In this document: piece by piece, positions 42,233 through 51,591 of the stretch
Position numbering within the stretch: the first letter of the stretch is position 1
Layout: the number at the start of each line of letters is the position of its first letter
Assembly: GCF_014699035.1 (NCBI RefSeq)
Contig: NZ_JACXAA010000004.1
Span: 62,001-126,000, forward strand
Length of the DNA stretch: 64,000 nucleotides
Direction of reading: 5' to 3'
Source of the DNA: Spirosoma validum
Lineage (GTDB): Bacteria; Bacteroidota; Bacteroidia; Cytophagales; Spirosomataceae
Notes under the pieces: generated by a model
What the model was told of the DNA's origin: nothing
Database searches by the model: none
Seen by the model: the letters and a program-made list of their open reading frames with translations, nothing else
Program-made: the position numbers and the translations under genes

Positions 42233-43117
42233 ATGACAGAAAATGTGCAAATGAGCGCAGTCGATGTGCAGGTTTTTGCGAACGTGAACGGCGAGATGAA
42301 AATGATTTCGCTGGCGGAAGCGCTGAAGCTGGCGGGGATCGTGGTCGGTGAGCAGCCGCGTGAGAACCGGGCACCGCTGCCCATCAATCCGTGTCAGATG
42401 CCCGAAGCGACGGTGGGTGTTTCTTACACGGCTACGCTGATGGGAACGATCGATCCGGACGGCGATGAAATTCGCTACGTTGTTACGCTGCCTGACGGAT
42501 TAACGGCTAATGGCCTTGATGTATCGGGTAAGCCAACTAAAGCCGGTGGTTACGCGATTGCCTACCAGGCTATCGATAGTAAAGGAGCTAAGACGGACTT
42601 ATCGGCATTGCTACTAATCAAAGAAGCGCCGGTCGACACGACAATAAAGCTGGCGGGCGAGCCAAGAACATACGTCGGAACCCGCAATGGCAAACCCCTC
42701 TATACGGGAAAAGGATTACCCTACTACTTACACGTCATCATCCCCCAATCAGCAACCCAGAATGAAGTAGTTGTACGTCGGGGTATTAATCTGGCTTTCG
42801 ATCTGGCACCGGGTGCGAAGCGGTTAACTGAGGGCATCGAAACGGGCTGGCAGGGTATGGACGAGCCGATGATTGACGGCAAAGTCGTGCCGTTTGTTTC
42901 GGGCTATAGACGGGATTATTTTGATTCGGATGATCACCGCATCTACTGGACGCCGGGCACAGAACCCGATCGCATCTATACGCCACCCACAACGGAACCA
43001 AAGCCAACTGATCCCGTCATTCCGACGCCAGAACCAGAGAAGCCGTCGGATAAACCCAGCGACATCAAATTTCCCCAAGGTAAGATTCTAGGCTACGTTA
43101 AAACCGACATCGCATAA
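42233..43117 (+). CDS. Ig-like-domain protein of the late rightward operon
   Basis: The protein has 294 residues. An Ig-like domain of about 85 residues (LPDGLTANGLDVSGKPTKAG, then YAIAYQAIDSKGAKT) lies near 60-135. A beta-rich middle follows, then a proline-rich stalk (TEPKPTDPVIPTPEPEKPSD) and a short C-terminal peptide. The start was taken at ATG 42233, one codon after GTG 42230. Ig-like domains are common decorations of phage virions and bind carbohydrates weakly. It overlaps the next gene by 1 bp. Confidence 0.7.
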   Translation: MTENVQMSAVDVQVFANVNGEMKMISLAEALKLAGIVVGEQPRENRAPLPINPCQMPEATVGVSYTATLMGTIDPDGDEIRYVVTLPDGLTANGLDVSGKPTKAGGYAIAYQAIDSKGAKTDLSALLLIKEAPVDTTIKLAGEPRTYVGTRNGKPLYTGKGLPYYLHVIIPQSATQNEVVVRRGINLAFDLAPGAKRLTEGIETGWQGMDEPMIDGKVVPFVSGYRRDYFDSDDHRIYWTPGTEPDRIYTPPTTEPKPTDPVIPTPEPEKPSDKPSDIKFPQGKILGYVKTDIA

Positions 43118-44979
43118 TGGCAACGGCACAACTAAAACAGATTGGCGATAAAACCAAAGCGTATGTCGACTCAATTGAGGGCGCTCAGCTTTGGGACAAA
43201 GAATTCACGGGCACATTGCCCAGCAATCCGGCTCCCATGTTTGAAGCGCAGCGGATTGTGCCCATGGTTACGTTTTCCAAGCATCGGGAATTCAATCCAA
43301 CGCCGTTTATTCAGAATCCGCACTTTGACCACGTTGGTGATTTTCGGCCGGATAATCTCAGTATTGCCGAGTGGCGAAGGTTGGGCATTGCCCGTTTGAC
43401 CAACATGCAGATGCGGGATGGTGAAGACTTAGGTTCGCTTCCGGCTAATCAGCAGTATGAACAGATTACCGAGAATGGGATACTAGGCCCATACCGCTGG
43501 TTTGATTTCTTCTTTACGCCAATACATAAGTTAGTCGAGTATTGGGTTCGGATGCCCAAGCGGAAAAAGGGCTCGAAAGTATCGTTTAACATCGAGGAAT
43601 CCTTGCACTTATACTGGGACATGTTCAATCGTCCCGGCCGGGAATACGTACCGAACATGCCCAATTGGGCGGACGTGAAGGATCGAAAATACGTAATGTT
43701 TCTCAACAAAGAGGAAATGTCGCTGGAGGAATTACACAACAGAGGCTGGTGGGATTTCGAGATTCAATTACGGGCCGCTTGTTTGTGGGGCATTGTTATT
43801 CAGGAGTTCCAAATCGAAGGCGCTTCGGTTGCCTGGGGTGGCGCGCTCTGGCACACCCAACCTGAAACGAACGCCATTGGCCGTGGTGATTTCTTCCGGA
43901 AAGATCTGGGTATGCGCTATTCGAACATCAACTACATTGATGGTGCGTACAAAGTAACTTACAACGAGACCGGGGGCAAGCAAACCATTACTTTCGAGGG
44001 ACCGGGTTATACCCGTACCTATGACGCTTCTGAAGGAAGTCCGTGGAAGCATCAAAAGTACAATCAGAACTACCGCTATTGGACGGATCTGTCACGTGAC
44101 GATAAGAAAAACGGTATGCAGGGCACCTACGTCAAAGCGAAGGACTATAAAGACGTTTGGGCTGATCTGCACACCCGACATCCGTTTGCCTCGGAAGTAG
44201 GTGAAAAGGAGATTACCGATAGTATCATGAAGATGCTATACGGAAAGCTCATTCCTTCGGATCGTCAGTATCAGCTATACGGTGAGTCCGAATTTTGGCA
44301 ACCAGTCGAGTGGACGGGTACCGGCGAAAAGGTTGACCCCTCGCCAATGATGGTGTTCACAGAGTTATCCAGTGCTGAATTCTTCTGGAGCAACGTAAAA
44401 AGCGACAGCATCAATTCGGGTACGTTCGGCTTCGATAATTTCATTACCAAGCCCGGACAGCTTCGGGGACTGATGCCGATGGATGATTTGAAGAACCATC
44501 CGCGGTGGAATAAACTGTGGCATGCCTACGAAGCGGTATTTGCCGCTGGCGCTACGTTTCAGGGTCGGCACGATTTTCTCGCCTATTCGACGCTAACCAG
44601 CGAAATCGATTACATGCTTCAGGGGTCTGGCCAGTGGGCGCAGTACAAGGGCGTCGATGCGTACGGCTTTCAACAGGGTGGCGGTCAGCTTCCGATGAAG
44701 CCTTGCGTAGCTGCTCGATACCTACCCGAAGAGGCTGGCCTGCGTATTCTCTTTGGCATTGGCCACGAGCAGCGGTTTAACGATAAACGTAGCGACACCT
44801 TCCGGATACCTGATGTGATGGGTCTTAATAAGATTCGGGTCACTTACGCAGGGGAGGGTGTGCGCTGGTTTGAGGTGTTCATTCCGAAGGGATTAAGTAA
44901 TACAACCTTCGAAGCTAAGGCAATCATTCCACAATACGACGTGCCCGGCTACGAAGGCATACTCGCAAAATTCGCTTAA
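43117..44979 (+). CDS. Large unknown protein of the late operon
   Basis: The protein has 620 residues, soluble, and rich in Trp, Tyr and Phe (for example WGGALWHTQPETNAIG, then WKHQKYNQNYRYWTDLSRDD). No signal peptide, transmembrane segment or recognised catalytic motif is visible. The aromatic-rich composition resembles glycan-binding or structural virion proteins. It is tightly coupled to the Ig-like gene and followed 2 bp later by the lysis genes. Family could not be named. Confidence 0.7.
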   Translation: MATAQLKQIGDKTKAYVDSIEGAQLWDKEFTGTLPSNPAPMFEAQRIVPMVTFSKHREFNPTPFIQNPHFDHVGDFRPDNLSIAEWRRLGIARLTNMQMRDGEDLGSLPANQQYEQITENGILGPYRWFDFFFTPIHKLVEYWVRMPKRKKGSKVSFNIEESLHLYWDMFNRPGREYVPNMPNWADVKDRKYVMFLNKEEMSLEELHNRGWWDFEIQLRAACLWGIVIQEFQIEGASVAWGGALWHTQPETNAIGRGDFFRKDLGMRYSNINYIDGAYKVTYNETGGKQTITFEGPGYTRTYDASEGSPWKHQKYNQNYRYWTDLSRDDKKNGMQGTYVKAKDYKDVWADLHTRHPFASEVGEKEITDSIMKMLYGKLIPSDRQYQLYGESEFWQPVEWTGTGEKVDPSPMMVFTELSSAEFFWSNVKSDSINSGTFGFDNFITKPGQLRGLMPMDDLKNHPRWNKLWHAYEAVFAAGATFQGRHDFLAYSTLTSEIDYMLQGSGQWAQYKGVDAYGFQQGGGQLPMKPCVAARYLPEEAGLRILFGIGHEQRFNDKRSDTFRIPDVMGLNKIRVTYAGEGVRWFEVFIPKGLSNTTFEAKAIIPQYDVPGYEGILAKFA

Positions 44980-44981
44980 TC

Positions 44982-45368
44982 ATGATTTGGAAATTTCTTT
45001 TAACTCGGCTCTGGCAGCCGATTTTAGCTGTGCTACTGCGTCTTGGGCAGTGGGTGTTACGCAACCCTATTGCCTGCATGCTGGCCACGCTCGCCATCAC
45101 AGTACTTTTTATCTATCTGACTCTCGATCAGGCCAGCCAGAAGCGGGAAGCGCGTACTCAATTAGCTACCGAGCAGGTACGTAACGACAGTCTGCTATCG
45201 GCCAATCGGAAAGTCGTTAACGATCGGGACAACGCCTATCAATACGCAGATTCCTTAATCCAATCAACCCATGCGACACGTGATTCAATCCGCACTGTGG
45301 TGGCGGCTATGCCTGCTGCTGAGCGTACTAAGCTTAACCGCAAGCTACTCGCAGACCTCGGTCTCTGA
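44982..45368 (+). CDS. Inner-membrane spanin-like lysis protein
   Basis: The protein has 128 residues. One hydrophobic segment (ACMLATLAITVLFIYLTL, about 31-49) is followed by a periplasmic-type helical stretch rich in Gln, Arg and Asp. This is the build of an Rz-like inner-membrane spanin. The 3' end overlaps the next frame by 98 bp, as in Rz/Rz1 pairs. It is placed at the head of the lysis genes. Confidence 0.65.
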   Translation: MIWKFLLTRLWQPILAVLLRLGQWVLRNPIACMLATLAITVLFIYLTLDQASQKREARTQLATEQVRNDSLLSANRKVVNDRDNAYQYADSLIQSTHATRDSIRTVVAAMPAAERTKLNRKLLADLGL

Positions 45369-45600
45369 TACCGTCTGCTACTCATCTGCTGAAGATGCGA
45401 AAATAACCCGGGCGCTATTGGAATTGCAATCCCTGCGCCGGCTGGATTCCGCCCGAAACGTAGCCATCGGTCAGTACAAAGTACAGCGAGCCAATCTGTT
45501 CGATGAACTGGAGAAGTCAGCCAAAAAGGGTTGGTGGTTCTGGCTGCTGCACAGACGACGCGAATTGACCCGGCTGAAAGACGTATTGCCCCAGTACTAA
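45271..45600 (+). CDS. Exported protein embedded at the end of the spanin-like gene
   Basis: The protein has 109 residues. The signal-like N-terminus (LCLLLSVLSLTASYSQ) lies within the overlap with the previous gene. The overlap geometry is that of an o-spanin, but no lipobox cysteine follows the signal, so a lipid anchor is not supported. The C-terminus contains WWFWLLHRRREL, an aromatic-basic patch that could contact the membrane. It may be a non-lipidated spanin partner or another lysis factor. Confidence 0.55.
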   Translation: MRHVIQSALWWRLCLLLSVLSLTASYSQTSVSDTVCYSSAEDAKITRALLELQSLRRLDSARNVAIGQYKVQRANLFDELEKSAKKGWWFWLLHRRRELTRLKDVLPQY

Positions 45601-45653
45601 TACCCACTCAATTTAACCGAAACGTGAATCAGTTTTTACAGGAGTTCGGCGCT

Positions 45654-45959
45654 ATGTTGGACGGATTTCCGCCAATCATTCTGATTTTTTTAGCGCCCTT
45701 CGCGGGTTCACTCTCGGCGGCCATCGTAGCGGCTTTGGTGGGCGAAGCCAACACCCCCAGGGAGGTGCTCGGTCAGTTCGTGGTGGGTTATTTGGCCGGA
45801 GCGTTTTGCAGTTCACTGCTCACAGTACTGATCAAAGCACCCGCTTACACGCTGGGCTATCTGGGCGGTGGCTCCGGCTACTGGGGCATGAAAGTTTACC
45901 TAAAAAAGAAGCAAAATGAATTACTTAACAAACCACCGGGGGAGGGGCCGACGCCATGA
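45654..45959 (+). CDS. Holin-like membrane protein
   Basis: The protein has 101 residues from the ATG at 45654, which has an AGGAG sequence nine bases upstream; the frame itself continues upstream to 45531. Two strong hydrophobic helices (PPIILIFLAPFAGSLSAAIV and QFVVGYLAGAFCSSLLTVLI) are followed by a Gly-rich third segment and a basic tail. Size, topology and the endolysin gene 0.9 kb downstream make a holin likely. It overlaps the next gene by 4 bp. Confidence 0.65.
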   Translation: MLDGFPPIILIFLAPFAGSLSAAIVAALVGEANTPREVLGQFVVGYLAGAFCSSLLTVLIKAPAYTLGYLGGGSGYWGMKVYLKKKQNELLNKPPGEGPTP

Positions 45960-46873
45960 AAGACTTTGTTTTTGAATTCTGGTACTGGCTTACGGTTACC
46001 CTGTCTCTGCTCTTTACGTATAGCTACGGTGTGCGCTGGTACCAGACCATGGGCTATTCCAAGGGTCACCGGGTATTGGGGCTGCTGGGTGTTTCCGGCG
46101 TTGCGGTCTGCGTCATTGTCCTGGCGTTCGCCCGGGATTATGCGTATGTGTTTTTACCCCTGGGTTGCCTGGGTCTGTCGGCCTGGTTGATTTACAACAA
46201 CTGGTACAACAAGCATTACCCGGTACCGGTCGGCGGCATGCGCTCGATCGCTGAACCCGGTCAGCCAGATTACGTTGCCCAAAATCGATTGTTGAGGTAT
46301 TTGGCCAATCCCGAAAAGCACGAAAAACAAAAACCACTCTACCTGCGAAGCCTGCGCATGGTGGCTATTGTCGGGGGAGCGTTGTTTGCCTTCGGTTTCG
46401 GCTTTTCCCGGGTCGTCTATTACATCCATCAGGGAGACGTTCGCGTCGCGGCAACGATCGAGTCATTCGGCAAACAGAGTCAACAGCAACTGGCCAGAGT
46501 CGCTAAGGAAGTAACGCAGGCCGTCGTTGATTCTACGTCAAAAACCGTAACCAAAGCCGTCGATACGCTCCGAAAGGAAACAAAAAGCTTAAAAGCGGAG
46601 GTAAAAACTAATCGGGCGGAAGCTCAGCAAACCGCTAAGGACGTCAAGCAGGATCTGCGCCGGGCTAATGCCCGATTGTCGCGTCCGGCTTCGCTAATCA
46701 TTAACCAGCCAACGCCCAGGGCGTCACTGCTGCCCGTCAATTCCCCGGATTATTCGGACAAGGTTAAGCCGATCGTTAGTCCACCAGCCCCAAAGTTTAA
46801 AAAGAAATACGGCTGGTATCTGGAGAGTGAAACCGAAAGTGATTCAATCATTTATGCTCGTCAATACCCATGA
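45956..46873 (+). CDS. Membrane protein with long periplasmic or cytosolic coiled coil
   Basis: The protein has 305 residues. Three or four hydrophobic helices lie in the first 155 residues. A helical coiled-coil of about 90 residues follows (AKEVTQAVVDSTSKTVTKAV, then RKETKSLKAEVKTNRAEAQQ), ending in a Pro-rich tail. It sits between holin-like and endolysin genes with 4-bp overlaps at both ends. It may be part of the lysis machinery, for example a pinholin or disruption factor; family unknown. Confidence 0.6.
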   Translation: MKDFVFEFWYWLTVTLSLLFTYSYGVRWYQTMGYSKGHRVLGLLGVSGVAVCVIVLAFARDYAYVFLPLGCLGLSAWLIYNNWYNKHYPVPVGGMRSIAEPGQPDYVAQNRLLRYLANPEKHEKQKPLYLRSLRMVAIVGGALFAFGFGFSRVVYYIHQGDVRVAATIESFGKQSQQQLARVAKEVTQAVVDSTSKTVTKAVDTLRKETKSLKAEVKTNRAEAQQTAKDVKQDLRRANARLSRPASLIINQPTPRASLLPVNSPDYSDKVKPIVSPPAPKFKKKYGWYLESETESDSIIYARQYP

Positions 46874-47403
46874 AACCACTAACTGCCAGCATTTTGATTC
46901 GCTGTGGTGCGAATCCCGAATACGTTGACCGCTACGTCACGCTGTTCAACGAACTATTGCCCCTGTATGGCATCAACACATGGCTTCGTTTATCCCACTT
47001 CTTAGCGCAGCTGCTGCATGAATCCGGCGGCTTTCGATACACCCAGGAAATCGCATCGGGCAAAGCGTATGAAGGCCGAAAGGATCTAGGCAACACTCAG
47101 CCCGGCGACGGGGTCAAATTCAAAGGTCGTGGATTGATCCAACTCACCGGTCGGGATAATTACACCGCCTTTGGCAGAAAGTTCAAGATCGACTGCGTGA
47201 ACCATCCGGAGCTTATTGAAGAGCCGAAGTGGGCACTGGCATCCGCGCTGGATTACTGGAACACCCGCAAGCTCAATGCCATCGCGGATCAGGATGACGT
47301 GAACGCGGTCACGCGCAAAGTGAACGGTGGCACCAATGGCCTGCTGCACCGTCGTGAGTTGCTGGTCAAGTGTAAGACGGCGTTAACCAGTTTGTTTGAT
47401 TAA
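46870..47403 (+). CDS. Endolysin, glycoside hydrolase family 19
   Basis: The protein has 177 residues, a single GH19 catalytic domain without signal peptide. The two catalytic acids are expected at Glu51 (QLLHESGGFR) and Glu60 (YTQEIASGKAYEGR). YKGRGLIQLTG-type motif KFKGRGLIQLTGRDNY and the NGGTNGLLHRRE stretch complete the family pattern. It cleaves the glycan chain of peptidoglycan to release progeny. Lack of a signal peptide means it depends on the holin-like protein upstream. Confidence 0.92.
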   Translation: MKPLTASILIRCGANPEYVDRYVTLFNELLPLYGINTWLRLSHFLAQLLHESGGFRYTQEIASGKAYEGRKDLGNTQPGDGVKFKGRGLIQLTGRDNYTAFGRKFKIDCVNHPELIEEPKWALASALDYWNTRKLNAIADQDDVNAVTRKVNGGTNGLLHRRELLVKCKTALTSLFD

Positions 47404-47409
47404 AATCAC

Positions 47410-47823
47410 ATGCTCTACTGTAAACCCAAACACCCGACCCCCTGCATTCGCTACGACAAAGCGAACATTCAGGATCTGATTGATTTCGTTAACGCCAACG
47501 GGGGCGAACTGCTGCACATCGAAGCAGGCGGCACCGCGCACGTATCCACGTTTGTCAAGGGCGAAAAGCGTTACGTGTATCTCAACGAAGGGAATTGGCT
47601 GCGGTGCATCGGGCCGGGTCAGTTTCTGGCCGTGACCAACGTGACGTTTGAGGATCAGTTTGAGCTGATCGATCGCTTCATTACTGAAGAGGGAACGGAC
47701 TTCGGGTCTATTCTTGAATCGGTTGAACGGGCAGAAGTGGCCTTTACTCAGATCAAGCAATTCGCCAAAGGCCAGCCAACGGCACTCGATAAGATTCTCA
47801 AGAAGTTAGGGGCGAAAGGGTAA
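47410..47823 (+). CDS. Hypothetical protein before the terminase genes
   Basis: The protein has 137 residues, soluble. The first half is beta-rich (GGELLHIEAGGTAHVSTFVK, then KRYVYLNEGNWLRC), the second helical. No family was recognised. It lies 6 bp after the endolysin and 24 bp before TerS, so it links the lysis and packaging genes in one operon. Confidence 0.65.
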   Translation: MLYCKPKHPTPCIRYDKANIQDLIDFVNANGGELLHIEAGGTAHVSTFVKGEKRYVYLNEGNWLRCIGPGQFLAVTNVTFEDQFELIDRFITEEGTDFGSILESVERAEVAFTQIKQFAKGQPTALDKILKKLGAKG

Positions 47824-47847
47824 GTAGGGTATACGAAAAGGGTAACA

Positions 47848-48414
47848 ATGGCCAAATCCAATAAAGCAACGTTAACCGCCAAGCAGAAGCGATTCTGTCA
47901 GGAATACGTCATTGACCACAATGCGACGAAGGCCGCTATTCGCGCGGGCTATTCCGAAAAATCAGCCCGATTTACCGCCTGCGAATTGTTGGGAAATGTT
48001 GGGGTGCAGGAATTCATTGAAGAGTTGGAGAAGTCGCTGACCAAACGGCTGGAAGATCGCTATCTGATCAGCAAGGAGCGCGTATTGAACGAGTACGCCC
48101 GTGCCGCCTTTTCCGACATCCGGACCTACTACAATGAAGATGGTACGCTAAAAAACGTTACCGAACTAACCGACGGGGATGCGGCCGCGCTGAGCAGTCT
48201 GGAAACCGATGAAATTAAGTTGGGCGAAACGGTCATTGGCAATACGCGTAAAATCAAACTGTACGACAAACTGCGCGCGCTCGATAGCATTGCCCGGGTG
48301 ATGGGCTACAATGCACCGGAAGATCTGAACGTAAACACCTCAGTCGACATCAGCAAATATTCGGCCGAAGAAAAAGCCTTGCTCGTTAAAATGTCCCGTG
48401 GTCTTAATCGCTGA
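47848..48414 (+). CDS. terS: Terminase small subunit
   Basis: The protein has 188 residues. LTAKQKRFCQEYVIDHNATK and AAIRAGYSEKSARFTACELL form the N-terminal DNA-binding helices of the Terminase_2 family. A LISKERVLNEYARAAFSDIR segment follows. It binds the packaging site and recruits TerL. It overlaps TerL by 17 bp. Confidence 0.9.
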   Translation: MAKSNKATLTAKQKRFCQEYVIDHNATKAAIRAGYSEKSARFTACELLGNVGVQEFIEELEKSLTKRLEDRYLISKERVLNEYARAAFSDIRTYYNEDGTLKNVTELTDGDAAALSSLETDEIKLGETVIGNTRKIKLYDKLRALDSIARVMGYNAPEDLNVNTSVDISKYSAEEKALLVKMSRGLNR

Positions 48415-49885
48415 GCAGTTCATATCGCCCGCCTTTCAAAAGGAAATGATTCAGGCTGAACGCGAAGCCTGCATTGAATCCTTCTTTGAATTCGTGCAAT
48501 CGTTCTGGGATGTAGTGATCAAAGAGGAGCCCGTCTACAATTGGCACATTCCCTTTCTGTGTGCGGAGCTGCAACACTTGTCTACGTTCATTGTCGCCCG
48601 TTCACCAAAACCCTACGATTTAATCGTCAACATTCCACCCGGAACAACCAAGAGCACGATTCTCACGGTTATGTTTCCCGCCTGGCTGTGGACGCAGGAC
48701 CCGACGATCCGAATCATTACCAATTCCTACTCGGCTGATTTGTCGATCGAGCATGCTGTGAAGAGCCGTGATATTATCCAGTCGCCCAAATACCGCCTGT
48801 TATTTCCAGACATAAAACTACGCCGGGATAAAACGGCGAAAGCGAATTACGAAAATACCAGCGGGGGCAGTCGGATTGCTTCCTCGACGGGGGGAACGAT
48901 TACCGGAAAGCACGCCCACGTCATTATTAACGATGACCCGCTGAACCCGACGCAGGCGGCATCCGACGCCGATCGGGAGACGGCCAACAACCACACGAAG
49001 ACGCTCTCCAGTCGGAAGGTCGACAAAAAGAATACACCGACGATTCTTTTGATGCAGCGTCTGCACGAAGAAGATCCGACGGGCTATATTCTTAAAAAGA
49101 AAGGCGACCGCATCAAGCACATTTGTTTGCCGGCTGAGCTGAGTCCCTTAGTCCAACCTATTGAGTTGAGAAAAAACTACGTGGGCGGGCTACTGGACCC
49201 GGTGCGATTGGATCGGGAAGTACTGGCTGAAGCAAAGATTGATTTGGGTAGTCTGGGCTACGCGGGTCAGTTTGGCCAGTCACCGTTTGCCGATGGCGGT
49301 AATATTATCAAGAAAGACTGGTTTCGCTATATCAACCGCGATACGTTCGAGCGGATGCGACGCAACGAACCGATTGTCTTTTTTGCCGATACGGCCTATA
49401 CCGAAAAAGCGGATGAGAATGACCCGTCCGGTATTATCGCGACGTGTAAAATTGGGTTTGATCTCTACATCACCCGGGTATCCAAGTTTTATCTGGAGTT
49501 CCCGGAATTAATCAAGGAGTTTCCCCTTTGGGTCGGCCGTAACGGTTACACCCCAAGCAGCAGCGTTCGGATCGAGCCGAAAGCCAATGGCCTGTCGGTC
49601 ATCCAAACCCTGCAGCGCAATACGTCGCTAAACATTACCCGGACCGTTACCCCGAAAGACGATAAGAAAACCCGGCTCACGGCCGAGTCGCCGAAGATCG
49701 AATGCGGCCGGGTCTATCTGATCAGCGACGTATGGAATGACGAGTTTATCGGCGAAGTCTGCGGCTTTCCCAATGCTGCCCACGACGAGTACGTCGATCT
49801 GCTGGCCTATGCCTGCAATTACCACCTGACCGAATCGGTCAAAGGTGACGAAAATTTGAAACGAGCAGCTACTTATTTCCGATAA
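48398..49885 (+). CDS. terL: Terminase large subunit
   Basis: The protein has 495 residues. Walker A is PPGTTKST (81-88), Walker B HVIINDDP (174-181), and the RNase H-like nuclease half begins around FFADTAYTEKADEND (about 325) with the conserved aspartate. A C-terminal AHDEYVDLLAYACNYH fits the third acidic residue. The start codon is GTG inside the 3' end of terS. It is the ATP-driven DNA packaging motor and headful or site-specific nuclease. No internal stop or truncation is seen. Confidence 0.93.
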   Translation: MVLIAEQFISPAFQKEMIQAEREACIESFFEFVQSFWDVVIKEEPVYNWHIPFLCAELQHLSTFIVARSPKPYDLIVNIPPGTTKSTILTVMFPAWLWTQDPTIRIITNSYSADLSIEHAVKSRDIIQSPKYRLLFPDIKLRRDKTAKANYENTSGGSRIASSTGGTITGKHAHVIINDDPLNPTQAASDADRETANNHTKTLSSRKVDKKNTPTILLMQRLHEEDPTGYILKKKGDRIKHICLPAELSPLVQPIELRKNYVGGLLDPVRLDREVLAEAKIDLGSLGYAGQFGQSPFADGGNIIKKDWFRYINRDTFERMRRNEPIVFFADTAYTEKADENDPSGIIATCKIGFDLYITRVSKFYLEFPELIKEFPLWVGRNGYTPSSSVRIEPKANGLSVIQTLQRNTSLNITRTVTPKDDKKTRLTAESPKIECGRVYLISDVWNDEFIGEVCGFPNAAHDEYVDLLAYACNYHLTESVKGDENLKRAATYFR

Positions 49886-49891
49886 CTAACT

Positions 49892-51289
49892 ATGAAGTAC
49901 ACCGACATCACCGGCACAGAGGAGGACCTTGAAAAAGTAATAAAAAAGCTCAAGGGCGTAAAATCCGATCTGGACATTGCGACATTCAAAAAGCAGTACG
50001 ACGTATCGCCCACGCGTGAAATTCTCGACACGTCCCTGCGTCCGGATAAGCCGATTCTCAATGAGCGCAACGAGACCCAGGGCGTTGAGCGGCCGAACCG
50101 GCTGGCTTTCCCCCTTCAGAAGCGTATCGTTGGCTCGACGGTCGCCTTTAGTTTCGGCAAACCCGTCCTGCTCAATTGCGAACCCAAAGACGAAACCGAT
50201 AAGGCGATTTTGGAGGCCGTCAAGCAGATTATGGATGACAATAAGATTGATAGCCATAATCGAAAGGTTGCCCGGAATGTAGCCAAATGCACGGAAGTGG
50301 CTGAGGTGTGGTTTCCCGTCAACACCAATGAAGTGCATGACGATTACGGTTTTGATACGTCCTTTAAGCTACGCGTGCAAGTATTCTCGCCCTGGGATGG
50401 CAATAAGCTTTATCCCTACTACGATCAAACCGGCGACATGAAAGCCTTCAGCCGGGAGTTTACCCAGCTGGAAGACGGGAATGAAATCACGTTTTTTGAA
50501 ACCTACACGGATGAGGAAAAGATCGTCTGGAAGAGAGTGCAGGGCGTTTGGGGTGAATTTCACAAAGAGCCCATCGCTATCGGGAAAATTCCGGTGATCT
50601 ACGGCCATCAGGAGCAGGTCGAGTGGCACGACGTCCAGTCGCTGATCAAGCGCCTGGAAGAGCTGATGTCAAACTTTGCCGATACCAACGACTATAACGG
50701 CAGTCCTATACTGGTCTTGACCGGGCAAATCCTCAGCATGGCCAAGAAAGGGGAATCTGGAAAGATGGTGCAGCTGGATCAGGGCGCGAAAGCTGAATAC
50801 GCCAGCTGGGACCATGCCCCCGAATCAATCAAGCTGGAGATCGAAACGCTGGTGCGTTTTGTCTACAGCCTCAGCCAGACGCCCGATCTGTCGTTCGATT
50901 CGGTCAAGGGACTCGACATTTCGGGTATTGCCATGAAGTTTTTATTTTCCGATGCCCATTTGAAGGTGGAAGAAAAACGCGAAATCTTCGATGCCTACCT
51001 GCAACGGCGCATCAACGTGGTAAAAGCGTACGTGGCTATGATGGCCAAGAAGTGGGAAAAGGAAGTCAGAAAACTGAAGATCAAACCCGAGATTGTACCG
51101 TTCCTGATCACCAACGAAAAAGATCTGATCGATCTACTGGCGGAAGCGTCCGGGGGTAAAGCGCTCATTTCGCAGGAAACGGCGGTGGAACAATCGGGCC
51201 TGGTCAAAGATGCCAAAGGGGAGTATCAGAAAATTAAGAATGAGCAGAAAGAGACCGCTGATCTCAATAAGCTCGAATCCACGTTCTAA
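49892..51289 (+). CDS. Portal protein
   Basis: The protein has 465 residues. GVERPNRLAFPLQKRIVGST, then YYDQTGDMKAFSREFTQ and LSNFADTNDYNG-type spacing (SNFADTNDYNGSPILVLTGQ) match SPP1 gp6-like portals. It should form the dodecameric ring at the packaging vertex. It starts 6 bp after TerL and its stop overlaps the ATG of the small LytTR gene. Confidence 0.88.
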   Translation: MKYTDITGTEEDLEKVIKKLKGVKSDLDIATFKKQYDVSPTREILDTSLRPDKPILNERNETQGVERPNRLAFPLQKRIVGSTVAFSFGKPVLLNCEPKDETDKAILEAVKQIMDDNKIDSHNRKVARNVAKCTEVAEVWFPVNTNEVHDDYGFDTSFKLRVQVFSPWDGNKLYPYYDQTGDMKAFSREFTQLEDGNEITFFETYTDEEKIVWKRVQGVWGEFHKEPIAIGKIPVIYGHQEQVEWHDVQSLIKRLEELMSNFADTNDYNGSPILVLTGQILSMAKKGESGKMVQLDQGAKAEYASWDHAPESIKLEIETLVRFVYSLSQTPDLSFDSVKGLDISGIAMKFLFSDAHLKVEEKREIFDAYLQRRINVVKAYVAMMAKKWEKEVRKLKIKPEIVPFLITNEKDLIDLLAEASGGKALISQETAVEQSGLVKDAKGEYQKIKNEQKETADLNKLESTF

Positions 51290-51591
51290 TGAAAATCGTT
51301 CTTGAATCCCCGGATCGAATTAGCAGTGTTCAGCATAGCGTTATGTACCTGTTGGGCAATGCGAACTACTCGACCGTAGTATATGATTCCGGGGAGGTGG
51401 TGGTGATGGCCTACACGCTGGCCAAATACGAACAGGTGTTGCCCGGCTTCATTCGCGTTCATAAGCGGCACCTGATCAATCCGCGCTACGTAACGGCCCT
51501 TACCCCAACGCACGTAGTGATGATGGATGAGGTACGGCTGCCGATCGCGCGCCGGCGCCATGCGGATGTCGTTAAACTTCTCAAACCATGA
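51289..51591 (+). CDS. Stand-alone LytTR-domain protein
   Basis: The protein has 100 residues, nothing but a LytTR DNA-binding domain: VMYLLGNANYSTVVY, TLAKYEQVLPGFIRVHKRHL, then INPRYVTAL and LPIARRR. LytTR domains are usually fused to a response-regulator receiver. Here it lies between portal and minor head genes with overlaps on both sides (1 bp and 4 bp). It might act as a late transcription switch or be a repurposed virion protein. A degenerate relative is at 58903-59181. Confidence 0.85.
   Translation: MKIVLESPDRISSVQHSVMYLLGNANYSTVVYDSGEVVVMAYTLAKYEQVLPGFIRVHKRHLINPRYVTALTPTHVVMMDEVRLPIARRRHADVVKLLKP

Noticed and set aside
48818-49120. Antisense frame inside TerL
   Set aside because: It is explained by codon bias of the TerL gene and has no independent start signal.
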